A stretch of 64,000 bases of DNA from Rhodococcus triatomae BKS 15-14. Its GTDB lineage: Bacteria > Actinomycetota > Actinomycetes > Mycobacteriales > Mycobacteriaceae. Location: positions 79,222 to 143,221 of the forward strand of contig AODO01000020.1 of assembly GCA_000341795.1 (NCBI GenBank). Direction: 5' to 3'. This document shows, piece by piece, positions 35,450 to 46,176 of this stretch (the first letter of the stretch is position 1; every line of letters starts with the position of its first letter). Position numbers and translations under genes: made by a program. The notes under the pieces were generated by a model. It made no database searches and was not told the origin of the DNA. It worked only from the letters and a program-made list of their open reading frames with translations.

Positions 35450-36187
35450 TCAACTCGCCGTCCGGCCGAAGTAGGCGTCGCGCAGGACCGCCAGGTCGTC
35501 GATCGCCCCGGCGGGCGAATCCATCACCACCTTGCCGATGTCGAGGACGACGACGTGATCGGCGACGCTCATCGCGGCTTCCACCGCCTGCTCGACCAGC
35601 AGTACCGCCAGTCCCGTCTCCTTCAGCGCCTGGACTCGTTCCATCACCTCACCGACGACGACGGGCGCGAGTCCACCCGACGGTTCGTCGAGCAGCAGGA
35701 GTGTGGGGTTCGACATCAACGCCTGCCCGATGGCGAGCATCTGCTGCTGCCCGCCGGACATCGATCCGGCGAGCAGCGCCCGCTTGTCGCCGAGAATCGG
35801 GAACAGGTCGTAGATCCGCTCGACGTCGCCGCGCAGGGCGGAGCGCCGCATCCGGCGGGTGTACCCGCCGAGCAGCAGGTTCTGCTCCACCGTCTGCCGG
35901 TGGAAGACCCTCTTGCCCTCCTGGACGTACGCCATTCCGCTGCGGACCCGCCGGTGTGCGGGCATCGACGAGATGTCGTCGCCACCGAACTCGACCGAAC
36001 CCGCCGAGACCTTGTTCAGCCCGGAGATCGCGCGCAGGGTGCTGGTCTTCCCGGCCCCGTTGCGGCCGAGCAACGCGGTCACCTGCCCCGGCCGGACGTC
36101 CAGGTCGACCCCCCACACAACCCGCATGTCCCCGTAGCCGGTTTCCAGATCTCTTACGCGCAGAATCGGTTTCGCCACGTCGGTCAC
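35450..36187 (-). CDS. livF: Branched-chain amino acid type ABC transporter ATPase (LivF)
   Basis: A 245-residue ABC ATPase. Walker A is GRNGAGKTS, the signature MSGGQQQMLAIGQALM, and Walker B LLLLDEPSGGLAP. The C-terminal part matches LivF rather than LivG. GTG 36187 overlaps the upstream gene by 4 bp (GTGA); the much longer open frame through that gene is not used. It powers uptake with the fused LivM-LivG protein, LivH and LivK of this operon. Confidence 0.93.
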   Translation of the reverse strand: MTDVAKPILRVRDLETGYGDMRVVWGVDLDVRPGQVTALLGRNGAGKTSTLRAISGLNKVSAGSVEFGGDDISSMPAHRRVRSGMAYVQEGKRVFHRQTVEQNLLLGGYTRRMRRSALRGDVERIYDLFPILGDKRALLAGSMSGGQQQMLAIGQALMSNPTLLLLDEPSGGLAPVVVGEVMERVQALKETGLAVLLVEQAVEAAMSVADHVVVLDIGKVVMDSPAGAIDDLAVLRDAYFGRTAS

Positions 36188-38016
36188 GGTGTCACCTCCC
36201 GGGTGTGTGCGGCGTCGTCGCCGGCGACGACGCCGAGGTACTCGCCGAGCACCCGGGGATCGTGCTCGATCTCGGCGGGGACGCCGTCCGCGATCACCTC
36301 TCCCTGCGCGAGGACGACGATACGGTCGGCCAGCGAGAGCACCAGCCGGAAGTTGTGTTCCACCAGGACGACGGTCGCGCCCGCGTCCCGCAGTCCGCGG
36401 ATGATGTCGGCGAGCCGCTCCACCTCGTCCTCGTCCAGCCCGGACGCGACCTCGTCGAGGAGGAGGACCTGCGGCCTGGCCACGACCGCACGCGCGACCT
36501 CGAGGAGTCGACGCATTCCCAGCGGCAGCGCGGACGCCGTCTCTCCCGCCAGGTGCGCCATTCCGACGAGTTCCAGCGCCCGCATGCTCTCGTCGCGGTC
36601 GGCGGCACGCACCCGCCGGAAGCCCGGCAGTCGCAGCACGGTCGACGCCATCGACGACCGGGCGGTGCTGTAGCGGCCGGATGCGACGGCCTCGAGGACG
36701 GAGATCTCGTCCGGGATGTTCGGGGTCTGGAAGGTGCGAGCCACCCCGATCCGCGCCACCCGGTACGGGCTCGAACCCTGGATCTCGTTGTCGCCAACCA
36801 GGATCCGACCGGAGTCTGGCTTGTAGAAACCGCAGATCATGTTGAGGGTGGTGGTCTTGCCCGAGCCGTTGGGCCCGATCAGTGCGGTCACCTCTCCGGG
36901 TTGCGCGTTCAGCGTGACCCCGCGCAGGGCCTGGTTTCCGCCGAACGCCTTGCCCAGTCCGTCGACCGTCAGAGGCCGTCCGTCGATGGGCGCGACCTCC
37001 ACCGCTCCGGTCGCGGCGCCGGTCGGAACTCCGCCGACCGGACCGAGGTCTGCCGCGCGGTCCAGGCGGCCGACCACCACCTTCCCGATGCGCGCCAGCC
37101 CACCGCTCAGCAGTACGCCGCCGACGAGGAGCAGACCGCCGTAGACGACGAGTGCGTACTCCTGGAAGTCGCTGGCCTGATTGGGGCCGAACTGCATGAT
37201 CGCCGCGCCGATCGCGGCGCCGTAGACGCTGGCCGCCCCGCCGAGGATGCAGGCGGCGAGAACCGAGGTGGCGAACGTGAATCCGAACGCCTCCGGCGAG
37301 ATGTACAGGTCCAGGTTGGCGAACAGGGCACCGGCCAGTCCCGCCGGGAACGCACCGATTGCGTAGCCGAGTACCTTCATCCGGAACACCGAAACACCGA
37401 GCGAGGACGCCAGGACCGGGCTCTGCTTGAGGGTGCGGAACGCGATTCCGTGCCGCGACACGACCAGGTTGCGGGTGACGGCGAACCATCCGACGGTGAC
37501 CACGACGATCACGATGTAGAAGCCCTCGGGCGTGAGTGCCCGACCGAACAGCGTGGCGGGTTCGATGCCGCTGAGCCCGTTGCGTCCGCCCGTCGTCTCG
37601 CCGAACACGGCAATGATGTCCGGCACCAGCAGAACGAGGAAGAACGACGTCATCGCCAGGGACCAGCTGCCGAGTCGCAGTCCCGGTATGCCGGTGGCGA
37701 TTCCGACGACGAGCGCGACGGCGCCGGCCGCGACGAGTTGCAACGCCAGATCGGTGTGGCCACGCTCCGACATCAGGCCGGCGGTGTAGGCGCCCGCCGC
37801 GTACATCGCCGCCTGCCCGAGGGCCAGCTCACCCGCATACCCGAGGCTCAGGCTCAGTCCGCTGACGACCAGCGCGAGTATGCACGCGAGTTGCACCTGC
37901 CGTGTCATGGCGTAGCCGAGACCGAGACTCGGCAGCAGCAGGAGGAGAACGCCGACGGCGAGCGGGTACACCCAACCGGGGATCGCGCGCACTGCGCGCC
38001 AGATCTGCATGGTCAC
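36184..38016 (-). CDS. Fused LivM permease-LivG ATPase
   Basis: A 610-residue fusion. Residues 1-310 are a LivM-type permease with about nine spans (including LSLSLGYAGELALGQAAMYAAGAY, the transport signature). A linker of about 35 residues (GGVPTGAATGAVEVAPIDG) leads to a complete LivG-type ATPase: Walker A GPNGSGKTT, signature LPLGMRRLLEVARAVV (degenerate at the LSGGQ position) and Walker B VLLLDEVASGLDEDEV. The frame is continuous, so this is a genuine fusion. GTG 38016 overlaps livH by 4 bp. Confidence 0.9.
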   Translation of the reverse strand: MTMQIWRAVRAIPGWVYPLAVGVLLLLLPSLGLGYAMTRQVQLACILALVVSGLSLSLGYAGELALGQAAMYAAGAYTAGLMSERGHTDLALQLVAAGAVALVVGIATGIPGLRLGSWSLAMTSFFLVLLVPDIIAVFGETTGGRNGLSGIEPATLFGRALTPEGFYIVIVVVTVGWFAVTRNLVVSRHGIAFRTLKQSPVLASSLGVSVFRMKVLGYAIGAFPAGLAGALFANLDLYISPEAFGFTFATSVLAACILGGAASVYGAAIGAAIMQFGPNQASDFQEYALVVYGGLLLVGGVLLSGGLARIGKVVVGRLDRAADLGPVGGVPTGAATGAVEVAPIDGRPLTVDGLGKAFGGNQALRGVTLNAQPGEVTALIGPNGSGKTTTLNMICGFYKPDSGRILVGDNEIQGSSPYRVARIGVARTFQTPNIPDEISVLEAVASGRYSTARSSMASTVLRLPGFRRVRAADRDESMRALELVGMAHLAGETASALPLGMRRLLEVARAVVARPQVLLLDEVASGLDEDEVERLADIIRGLRDAGATVVLVEHNFRLVLSLADRIVVLAQGEVIADGVPAEIEHDPRVLGEYLGVVAGDDAAHTREVTP

Positions 38017-38870
38017 ACAATCCTTTCGTGCACCCGGCCGAAGAGGCCGGCGGGCCGGACCATCAGAATCACGATCAGCACGACGAACACGGCGATGTTG
38101 CTGTACTGGCTGCCGAGTTCGAGGGCGGCGAAGGATTCGACGACTCCGACCGTCATCCCGCCGATCAGCGCACCGGGCAGTGATCCGAAGCCGCCGATCG
38201 CCAGCGCCACGAAACCCTTGATGGCGAGCGCCGCGCCGAGGGTGGCGACGGCGAAGGTCTTCGGACCCACGAACAGCCCGAGGAACCCGGCCAGGGCGCC
38301 GGACGCGGCGAACGCACCGAGGGCGAGGGCGCGGACGTTGACTCCACGCAGCGTCGCCGCCTCCCGGTCCTCCGAGACGCCCAGCATGGCGAGCCCGGTC
38401 ATCGTGCGCCTGCCGATCAGGCCGAGGACGATCACCAGGACGGTCGCCAGGACCAGCAGTGTGATCTCCACCGGATAGGTCCGGCCGCCGAGTACGGTGA
38501 TCGGTTCGTTCGAGCCGAAGAACGGGACGGTCAAAGGCTCACTGCCCCAGATCAACTGGGTTGCCCCGTTGAGCAGTGTCGCCGCCCCCAGGGTCGTGAC
38601 CAGCTGGGTCTGATGGTCCGCCACCGGCCGGACCGCGACGATCTCCTCCAGTCCGGCGAGGATCATCACGGTGACGGTGGCCAGGACCGCGACCACGAGC
38701 ACGGGAAGCTCCAGCGTGACAAGTCCGGTGTACGCGACGAAGGTGCCCACCATCATCAGCTGCGCCTGCGCGAAGTTGAAGGTGTGGGACGAGATGAAGA
38801 CGATGTTGTACCCGATCGCGACGAGCGCGTAGACGGCTCCGAGCGCGAGCCCGGACCAGAGAATGGTCAT
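38013..38870 (-). CDS. livH: Branched-chain amino acid type ABC permease (LivH)
   Basis: A 285-residue permease with about eight membrane spans. The conserved cytoplasmic loop reads RTMTGLAMLGVSEDREAATLRGVNV, and the N-terminal VAIGYNIVFISSHTFNFAQAQ is the LivH signature. ATG 38870 is preferred over the GTG one codon upstream because GGAG lies 6 nt before it. It forms the membrane pore with the LivM part of the next gene. Confidence 0.92.
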   Translation of the reverse strand: MTILWSGLALGAVYALVAIGYNIVFISSHTFNFAQAQLMMVGTFVAYTGLVTLELPVLVVAVLATVTVMILAGLEEIVAVRPVADHQTQLVTTLGAATLLNGATQLIWGSEPLTVPFFGSNEPITVLGGRTYPVEITLLVLATVLVIVLGLIGRRTMTGLAMLGVSEDREAATLRGVNVRALALGAFAASGALAGFLGLFVGPKTFAVATLGAALAIKGFVALAIGGFGSLPGALIGGMTVGVVESFAALELGSQYSNIAVFVVLIVILMVRPAGLFGRVHERIV

Positions 38871-38882
38871 CACTCACTCCTC

Positions 38883-38917
38883 CCGGCGGCGCGCGGCCTC
38901 TCGGCCCGCGCCGCCGG
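38883..38917 (-). terminator. Intercistronic hairpin between livK and livH
   Basis: Perfect 11-bp GC arms (38883-38893 and 38907-38917) around 13 nt. Placed after the binding-protein gene and before the permease, it likely stabilises or partly terminates the transcript so that the binding protein is made in excess. Confidence 0.6.
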
Positions 38918-38928
38918 TTGCTCGAAGG

Positions 38929-40146
38929 TCAGGCGGCGGGGTTTCCGTACTGTCCGTTCAGCAGCTTGCTCGGCGGCACGTACCGGTACCCGTCCTGCTC
39001 GAGGTTGGGCGAGTGCGACTCCGCACTGTACCGGTACCGGGGCAGGAACGCGGTCTGCGCCGCGTCGAGCACCGACCGGTCCTCCAGCGCTTCCGCCAGC
39101 TTCGCCGAATCTCCTGTGTCACCCACTTTTTCGGCCGCCGCCGCGACGAGACCGAACGGGTCGTAGTTGTCGGCGAGGATCAGCGTCGAGGGGATCTGCC
39201 CCTTGGCCGCCATCGCGTCGACCATCGCGTTCACGGCTGCGTCGTTCGGGTCGTGCACGGTGCTCGGGAACACCTGCAGCACAAGATTGTCCACCGCGGG
39301 CGTGCCGAGCACGCCGTCGGGCGCCGGCGTTGCCACGAGGCTGGTGCCGGCGACGGAGGTGTTGCCGATCAGCGGGATGTTCCAGCCGAGGCGCTCGAGG
39401 CTGGTGAGCAGGTAGCCGAGCGGGGCGCCGTACGCGTCGACGACGAGCGCCTCGGCGCCCCGGTTGCGCAGCGCCTGCAGCTGGGCGGTCATGTCGAGGG
39501 CCGCGACGTCGTACTCCTCGCTGCCCGCGCTGCTCACGCCCGCCTCCGTCAGCGAGTGCGCCATCGCCTCGCTGAACGCCTCGCCGTAGGCGCTGCTGCC
39601 GTGGACGACTCCGACGTTCCGGTAGCCGCGCTCCTTCGCGTACCCGGCGATCGAGGTGGCGTACTCGGCGGGCGACGGCGAGAGGTCGAAGTTGAGCGGG
39701 AACGTCTCCGGATCGGCGGAATCCGCTGTGGGACCGACATTGAACGAGAGGATGCGGTTCTGAGCGAGGACGGGCAGCGTGGCCGCCGAGACGGTCGACA
39801 GTCCCGAGTTCAGGTACAGATCGGGCTTGTTGCCGGACGCGATCGCCTCCCGCAGGTTCGTGACCGCCTTGGTGGCGTCACCCCCGTCGTCGACGACGGT
39901 CAGTTCGACCTGACGGCCACCGATTCCGCCGCGCGCGTTCACGGCGTCCGCCCCGGCCTGCGCGGCGAGGATCGAGGTCTTCGCGTTCGCCGCCAGCGCA
40001 CCCTGACCGCTGATCGCGCCGGTCACGAGCACCCGGTAGGGACCGTCCGTCGATCCACCGGCCTCGGACGTCGAGCCGGAACACCCGGTCAGCGCGAGGG
40101 TGGACGCGGCGAGCGCCCCGACGAGCACGGAATGCCTCTTGTTCAT
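38929..40146 (-). CDS. ABC transporter substrate-binding lipoprotein (LivK type)
   Basis: A 405-residue periplasmic-binding protein of the Leu/Ile/Val type I fold. The N-terminus has a lipoprotein signal with lipobox LTGC at about residue 22, then the typical VLVTGAISGQGALAANAKTSILAAQAGADAVNARGG start of the domain. It is the first gene of the operon, with its promoter in 40147-40382. The true ligand may be an aromatic acid, amide or amino acid; the sequence does not decide. Confidence 0.92.
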   Translation of the reverse strand: MNKRHSVLVGALAASTLALTGCSGSTSEAGGSTDGPYRVLVTGAISGQGALAANAKTSILAAQAGADAVNARGGIGGRQVELTVVDDGGDATKAVTNLREAIASGNKPDLYLNSGLSTVSAATLPVLAQNRILSFNVGPTADSADPETFPLNFDLSPSPAEYATSIAGYAKERGYRNVGVVHGSSAYGEAFSEAMAHSLTEAGVSSAGSEEYDVAALDMTAQLQALRNRGAEALVVDAYGAPLGYLLTSLERLGWNIPLIGNTSVAGTSLVATPAPDGVLGTPAVDNLVLQVFPSTVHDPNDAAVNAMVDAMAAKGQIPSTLILADNYDPFGLVAAAAEKVGDTGDSAKLAEALEDRSVLDAAQTAFLPRYRYSAESHSPNLEQDGYRYVPPSKLLNGQYGNPAA

Positions 40147-40382
40147 TCAGGTCTCCTGGATTCCTCACAAGCACGCGCTTGTTCGGATCGGAGCCTAGGA
40201 ATGGCGTCGTGGGCCACACCAGATTTCGTCCCACTGAGGGGGAAACGCAACCCACTGCACTGCAACGGGTTTGGACAATTCGTCGATCCGGCACCGAGGC
40301 GGTGCGACGTCCGATCAGGAAGATGCGAGTGCGGACCGGCCGCCGCGTGGACCCGCGACGGCACGCCTCCGCGCGAGGCCGC

Positions 40383-41546
40383 TCAGAACAGTGGGTCGTG
40401 CCGGACGTTCTCCATCGGTGTGCCCTTGGCCTGGAGGCGGTACTTGACGGTTCGCACCGTCGACGGCGAACCGACGATCTGGATGTCGCGGTCTTCCCAT
40501 GTCCCGAACTCGGCGACCACCTCGCCGAGCTTGCCGGTCAGTCGCTCGCTCATTCCGGGCGGCGTGACGGGGGGCGGGTCGGTGTGCCACCACGGGTTGA
40601 CGTTCTCCTCGGACACGGGGATGACCGTCAGCCACGGATTCGTCCGCGCCAGCTGCCACAGCGTCTCGAGGTCGTACAGGTCGCACGGGTAGGTGCCGCC
40701 CACGAAGAGGTGCACGCGCGGGTTGTTCCCTCGCATCGCCATCTCCATGATCTGCGCGCGAAGCGGCGCGATACCGGTCCCGGACGCGATCATCAGCTGG
40801 TCCCGCCCGGTCGTGCGGTCGACGCCGAGGCTGCCCAGCGGCGCGCTCAGGCTCCAGCGTTCCCCGGGGGTGACGCCCCGGACCATCGCCGGACTCACCC
40901 ACCCGCCGGCCACGCGGCGGACGTGGAACTCGATCTGCCCCGCGTCGTTCGCCGGGATCGCGGGCGAGAGGTACCGCCACATGCGAGGACGGGACGGCAC
41001 CGACACGCCCACGTACTGTCCGGCGCCGTAGGTCATCGGCTGGTCGAGCTGCAGTCGCACGATCGCGACGTCCTGCAACACCTGCTTGTGCTCGACGACG
41101 GTGCCCGTCCAGGTACCCGGCCCGTCTCCGGAGTTGATCTCGCCGAGCATGACCGCGGCGATGAGCGCGACGGCCTCACGCCATGCGAGGTCGACCTCCT
41201 CGGTCCACAGTTCGGTGCCCGCGAACCGCTCGAGCGTGGAGATCAGGGTGCCGCCGACGGCGATGAAGTGGTCCTCGGTGATCCCGTAGCGGCGATGGTC
41301 GCGACCCAGCTGGACGAGGAAGGACTGGACCTTGTCCATGTCGTCGAGGTTCTCGACGACGTAGGCGATGGCCTCGAGGAGCCGGTCGGCCTGCATCTCC
41401 ATGACGGCCGGAAAGATCTCGCGCATGTCCGGGTACTTGGCGAAGAGGATCGAGTAGAACGACCGCGTCACCCCGATGCCGCCGTCGTCCGCGGCCGCGA
41501 GGGCCTTGAACGTCGTTCGGATGTGTGAAACAGCCGTCGAATCCAC
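40383..41546 (-). CDS. Globin-FAD/NAD oxidoreductase (flavohemoglobin-like, Rv0385-like)
   Basis: A 387-residue three-domain protein: an N-terminal globin (about 1-135, with FYSILFAKYPDMREIFP and the likely proximal His in GRDHRRYGITEDHF), an FAD domain (RYLSPAIPANDAG) and a NAD(P) domain (IASGTGIAPLRAQIMEM and VGSPSTVRTVKY). It may dioxygenate nitric oxide like Hmp, or act as a type II flavohemoglobin such as M. tuberculosis Rv0385, for which D-lactate oxidation has been described. GTG 41546 is chosen for the GGGGAA 6 nt upstream; TTG 41573 and GTG 41567 are alternatives. Confidence 0.85.
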   Translation of the reverse strand: MDSTAVSHIRTTFKALAAADDGGIGVTRSFYSILFAKYPDMREIFPAVMEMQADRLLEAIAYVVENLDDMDKVQSFLVQLGRDHRRYGITEDHFIAVGGTLISTLERFAGTELWTEEVDLAWREAVALIAAVMLGEINSGDGPGTWTGTVVEHKQVLQDVAIVRLQLDQPMTYGAGQYVGVSVPSRPRMWRYLSPAIPANDAGQIEFHVRRVAGGWVSPAMVRGVTPGERWSLSAPLGSLGVDRTTGRDQLMIASGTGIAPLRAQIMEMAMRGNNPRVHLFVGGTYPCDLYDLETLWQLARTNPWLTVIPVSEENVNPWWHTDPPPVTPPGMSERLTGKLGEVVAEFGTWEDRDIQIVGSPSTVRTVKYRLQAKGTPMENVRHDPLF

Positions 41547-41817
41547 TGCAGGTTCCCCGTTCTGCACAGGCAACGGCCCACCGCAGTCCCCGGCAGGCCG
41601 TGGTCACCCACGGCGGTCGCCGTGGGGTTTCAGAGAGTCTAGGCGACCAGAGGTACAGGTGTGAAGCTGTGCGACCAGTGTGATCATGTGACCCACGTCG
41701 CCTTGTGCGGTTCCCGGACCTGCGCGGACACGCCCCTGCAGCGGGGGATGACACCGCTCGTCACCTCGCGGCCCCGAGGTTACCCAGCTCGGAACCGGGC
41801 CGCGCGCGAATGGGTGA

Positions 41818-42216
41818 TCAGCGCTCGTGCCGGGGCTTCCAGACCACGATCGAGTTGCGCGGAGCGGGCACCAGATCACGACGGTAGCCGGCGGCGAGCC
41901 GCGCGATCTCGGCCGCCATCTCGGTGACCCGCGCCTGCAGTGCCTCGACCTGATTCGTCAGCTCGATGATGCGTTTGATCCCCGCGAGGTTGACGCCTTC
42001 GTCCTGCGACAGACGCTGCACCTCACGGAGCAGCGCGACGTCGCGGGGCGAGTACCGGCGGCCGCCGCCGGTCGTCCGGTGCGGGATGACGAGACCGAGC
42101 CGGTCGTAGTTGCGCAGGGTCTGGGCGTGCATGCCCGCGAGCTCGGCGGCCACCGAGATCACGAAGACCTGGGCGTCGGGGTCGAGTGGCCCGTCGCTGC
42201 TCTGCTGGTCGGTCAT
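41818..42216 (-). CDS. hspR: MerR-family heat-shock repressor HspR
   Basis: A 132-residue MerR-type repressor. The winged helix (VISVAAELAGMHAQTLRNYDRLGLV) and the R-R-Y-S-P-R-D segment bind HAIR operators. A leucine-containing dimer helix and a basic tail (VVWKPRHER) follow. HspR uses DnaK as a co-repressor in actinobacteria. It is the last gene of the dnaK operon and should autoregulate it through the HAIR elements at 45963 and 46018 and clpB through 15149. Confidence 0.95.
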   Translation of the reverse strand: MTDQQSSDGPLDPDAQVFVISVAAELAGMHAQTLRNYDRLGLVIPHRTTGGGRRYSPRDVALLREVQRLSQDEGVNLAGIKRIIELTNQVEALQARVTEMAAEIARLAAGYRRDLVPAPRNSIVVWKPRHER

Positions 42217-42259
42217 CACTCACCTCCGTTGCGTCCCGACGTCGTGCGTGGGCGGGCCG

Positions 42260-43447
42260 TCATGCGCCTGCCCATCCTGCGCGTGGATCGAATCCGCTGG
42301 CCTTCTCCGCCTCGAGATAAGCGTTCAGCGCCTCGGTGGCCTTGTCGTCGAGGTGGGTCGGCACGGCGACCTTCACGGTGACGAGCAGGTCGCCCGCACC
42401 TCCGGACCGCTTGGGGACACCGCGCCCGCGGACCCGCAGGATCCTGCCGTCGGCCGTGCCCGCGGGCACCTTGACACCGACGCGGCCCTCCAGGGTCGGC
42501 ACGGAAATCGTGGTGCCGAGAACCAGTTCGCCGTAGCTGACGGGCACGATGACGGTGAGGTCGTCACCGTTGCGCCCGAACACCGTGTCCGCCGTGACGT
42601 GCACCGTGACGTACAGGTCGCCCGACGGTGCGCCGCGCAGACCTGCTTCGCCCTGTCCGGCGAGGCGGATCTTCTGTCCGTCGCTGACGCCCGACGGGAT
42701 GCGCACCGTGATGTTCCGGGTGCGGTTCTGCACGCCGGTGCCGTGGCAGTCGGTGCAGGGGTCGTCGATGATCGACCCGGTGCCGCGACAGTCGTCGCAC
42801 GGCTCGCTGAAGCCGAACGCACCCTGGTTGCGACTGACGATGCCGGAGCCGTTGCAGTGTGGGCACACGCGCGGGCTGGTGCCGGGCTTGGCACCGCTGC
42901 CGTGGCAGGTTGTGCACGCGGCGGGGCTGGTCAGGCGCAGCGGGACCGTGGTGCCGGTGGTCGCGTCGCGGAACGGGAGGGTGATCTCGGCTTCGACGTC
43001 GGCGCCGCGCTTCGGCCGCGACGCGGTCGCGGTCCGGCCGCCCCGGCCACCGCCGAAGAGCCCGCCGAAGATGTCGCCGAGTCCGCTGTCGTTGCCTGCG
43101 CCCCCACCGAACAGGTCACCGATGTTGAACTCGCCACCACCGAATCCGCCTCCACCAGTGGTGGTGTACCCGCCACCGGGCGCGTATCCGCCGCGCCCGA
43201 AGCCGCCGGAGGCGAACATCGCGCGGGTTTCGTCGTACTCCTTGCGCTTGGCCGGATCGGTCAGGACGCCCTTGGCCTCGGTGACCGCCTTGTAGCGTTC
43301 CTCGGCCGCGGTGTCGCCCGGATTGGCGTCCGGGTGCAGCTCCCGCGACAGCTTGCGGTACGCCTTCTTGATCTCGTCCTGTGATGCGTCGGGGGAGACG
43401 CCCAGGTCCTTGTAGAAGTCCTTCTCGATCCACTCCCGTTGGCTCAC
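42260..43447 (-). CDS. dnaJ: Chaperone DnaJ
   Basis: A 395-residue type I J-protein. The J domain carries the HPD tripeptide ([13 protein letters not shown]) and stimulates DnaK. A Gly/Phe-rich region (about residues 75-140) is followed by a zinc domain with four C-x-x-C-x-G-x-G motifs ([32 protein letters not shown]) and the C-terminal substrate-binding domains. GTG 43447 has GGAGGAG upstream. Confidence 0.97.
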   Translation of the reverse strand: MSQREWIEKDFYKDLGVSPDASQDEIKKAYRKLSRELHPDANPGDTAAEERYKAVTEAKGVLTDPAKRKEYDETRAMFASGGFGRGGYAPGGGYTTTGGGGFGGGEFNIGDLFGGGAGNDSGLGDIFGGLFGGGRGGRTATASRPKRGADVEAEITLPFRDATTGTTVPLRLTSPAACTTCHGSGAKPGTSPRVCPHCNGSGIVSRNQGAFGFSEPCDDCRGTGSIIDDPCTDCHGTGVQNRTRNITVRIPSGVSDGQKIRLAGQGEAGLRGAPSGDLYVTVHVTADTVFGRNGDDLTVIVPVSYGELVLGTTISVPTLEGRVGVKVPAGTADGRILRVRGRGVPKRSGGAGDLLVTVKVAVPTHLDDKATEALNAYLEAEKASGFDPRAGWAGA

Positions 43448-43481
43448 CGGGCGTCTCCTCCTCTCGCTGTTTTCTGTGTAC

Positions 43482-44041
43482 TTACTGTGCGGGCTCGTCG
43501 GCGGCAGGCTCACCGTCGGTGACGGTCACCATCGCGTGACGGAGCACGCGGTCGCCGATCCTGTACCCCTTGCGCAGCACCGTGCCGAGCACCGGGTGGT
43601 GCCCCTCCCCCTCCATCTGCACGGCTTCGTGCAGATCGGGGACGAAGGTGTCACCCTCCTCGCCGAACGCGACCAGACCGATGCCCTCGAGAACTCCGGA
43701 GAGCTTGTCGGACAGCGCCTTCAGCGGACCCGTCTCCAGGTCGCCGTGCGCCCGGGCGCGATCGAGGTCGTCGGCGACGTCGAGGAACTTGCCGACGATC
43801 GAGATCGTGGTGTTCTCCACCGCCTCGGCCTGCCGGATCTTGAACTTGCGCAGGTCGTTCGCGTGGTCCGCCTTGGCGTAGCCCAGGTCCTTGACGGCCT
43901 GGTCCCGCTCCTCGGTGACCTTGGCGAGTTCGTCCACCTCGACGACCTCGGCCGCGGCCCCGGCCGCCGCATCGGCGGCCGGGGTGGTGGTGGCGTCCAC
44001 GTCGGGCGTGTCGGCCGGTTCGCGGTCGGGGTTCTCCGCGG

Positions 44042-44045
<4 letters not shown>
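43482..44045 (-). CDS. grpE: Nucleotide exchange factor GrpE
   Basis: A 187-residue GrpE with an acidic Ala-rich N-terminus, a long coiled coil ([20 protein letters not shown] onward) and the beta-domain ([20 protein letters not shown]). It drives ADP release from DnaK. GTG 44045 overlaps the dnaK stop by 4 bp (GTGA), consistent with coupled translation. Confidence 0.96.
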
Positions 44046-45883
<1,838 letters not shown>

Positions 45884-45962
45884 GGTGTTTCCTCCTACGT
45901 GTTGCGCCCGCGCCGGGCCTGGTGGCCGGTTCGGCGTGGGTCTTCTCAGCTTCCTCACCCTA

Positions 45963-45983
45963 AGTGAGTGGCACGCGCTCAAG
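45963..45983 (-). promoter_or_regulatory. HAIR element 1 of the dnaK operon
   Basis: AGTGAGT-N7-GCTCAAG, a near match to the HspR consensus CTTGAGT-N7-ACTCAAG, 80 bp upstream of the dnaK start. Confidence 0.7.
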
Positions 45984-46011
45984 TTTGCACCCGACCCCGA
46001 TGGGGAGTCAA
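45982..46011 (-). promoter_or_regulatory. Candidate dnaK promoter between the HAIR elements
   Basis: On the minus strand TTGACT (46006-46011) is followed after 18 nt by CAAACT (45982-45987). Both hexamers border the two HAIR operators, so bound HspR would block RNA polymerase. Only a sequence-based guess. Confidence 0.4.
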
Positions 46012-46017
46012 ACCAAA

Positions 46018-46038
46018 CTTGAGTCGACCACACTCAAG
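46018..46038 (-). promoter_or_regulatory. HAIR element 2 of the dnaK operon (perfect)
   Basis: CTTGAGT-CGACCAC-ACTCAAG is an exact match to the HspR-associated inverted repeat, 135 bp upstream of the dnaK start. Confidence 0.9.
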
Positions 46039-46176
46039 GCTGTCGATCTGCTCAACCGGTCGGAATCGGAATTTGTTCCCCTCACCCCTCCGCGACGTCA
46101 TTGGTGACGAACGTCACGAGGCCGCGCACCACGACGACACCCGACGTCCGGCACCCCGGGCCGACACCGGGCCCGG

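Noticed and set aside
35450..37489. A 679-codon frame extending livF upstream through the fused gene
   Set aside because: The upstream part is an Arg-rich off-frame reading of the LivG domain; the GTGA overlap at 36184-36187 marks the real start.
41547..41817. Possible small gene or CRP site between the globin gene and hspR
   Set aside because: Short open frames lack ribosome binding sites, and the TGTGATCATGTGAC stretch does not keep the spacing of a CRP site.
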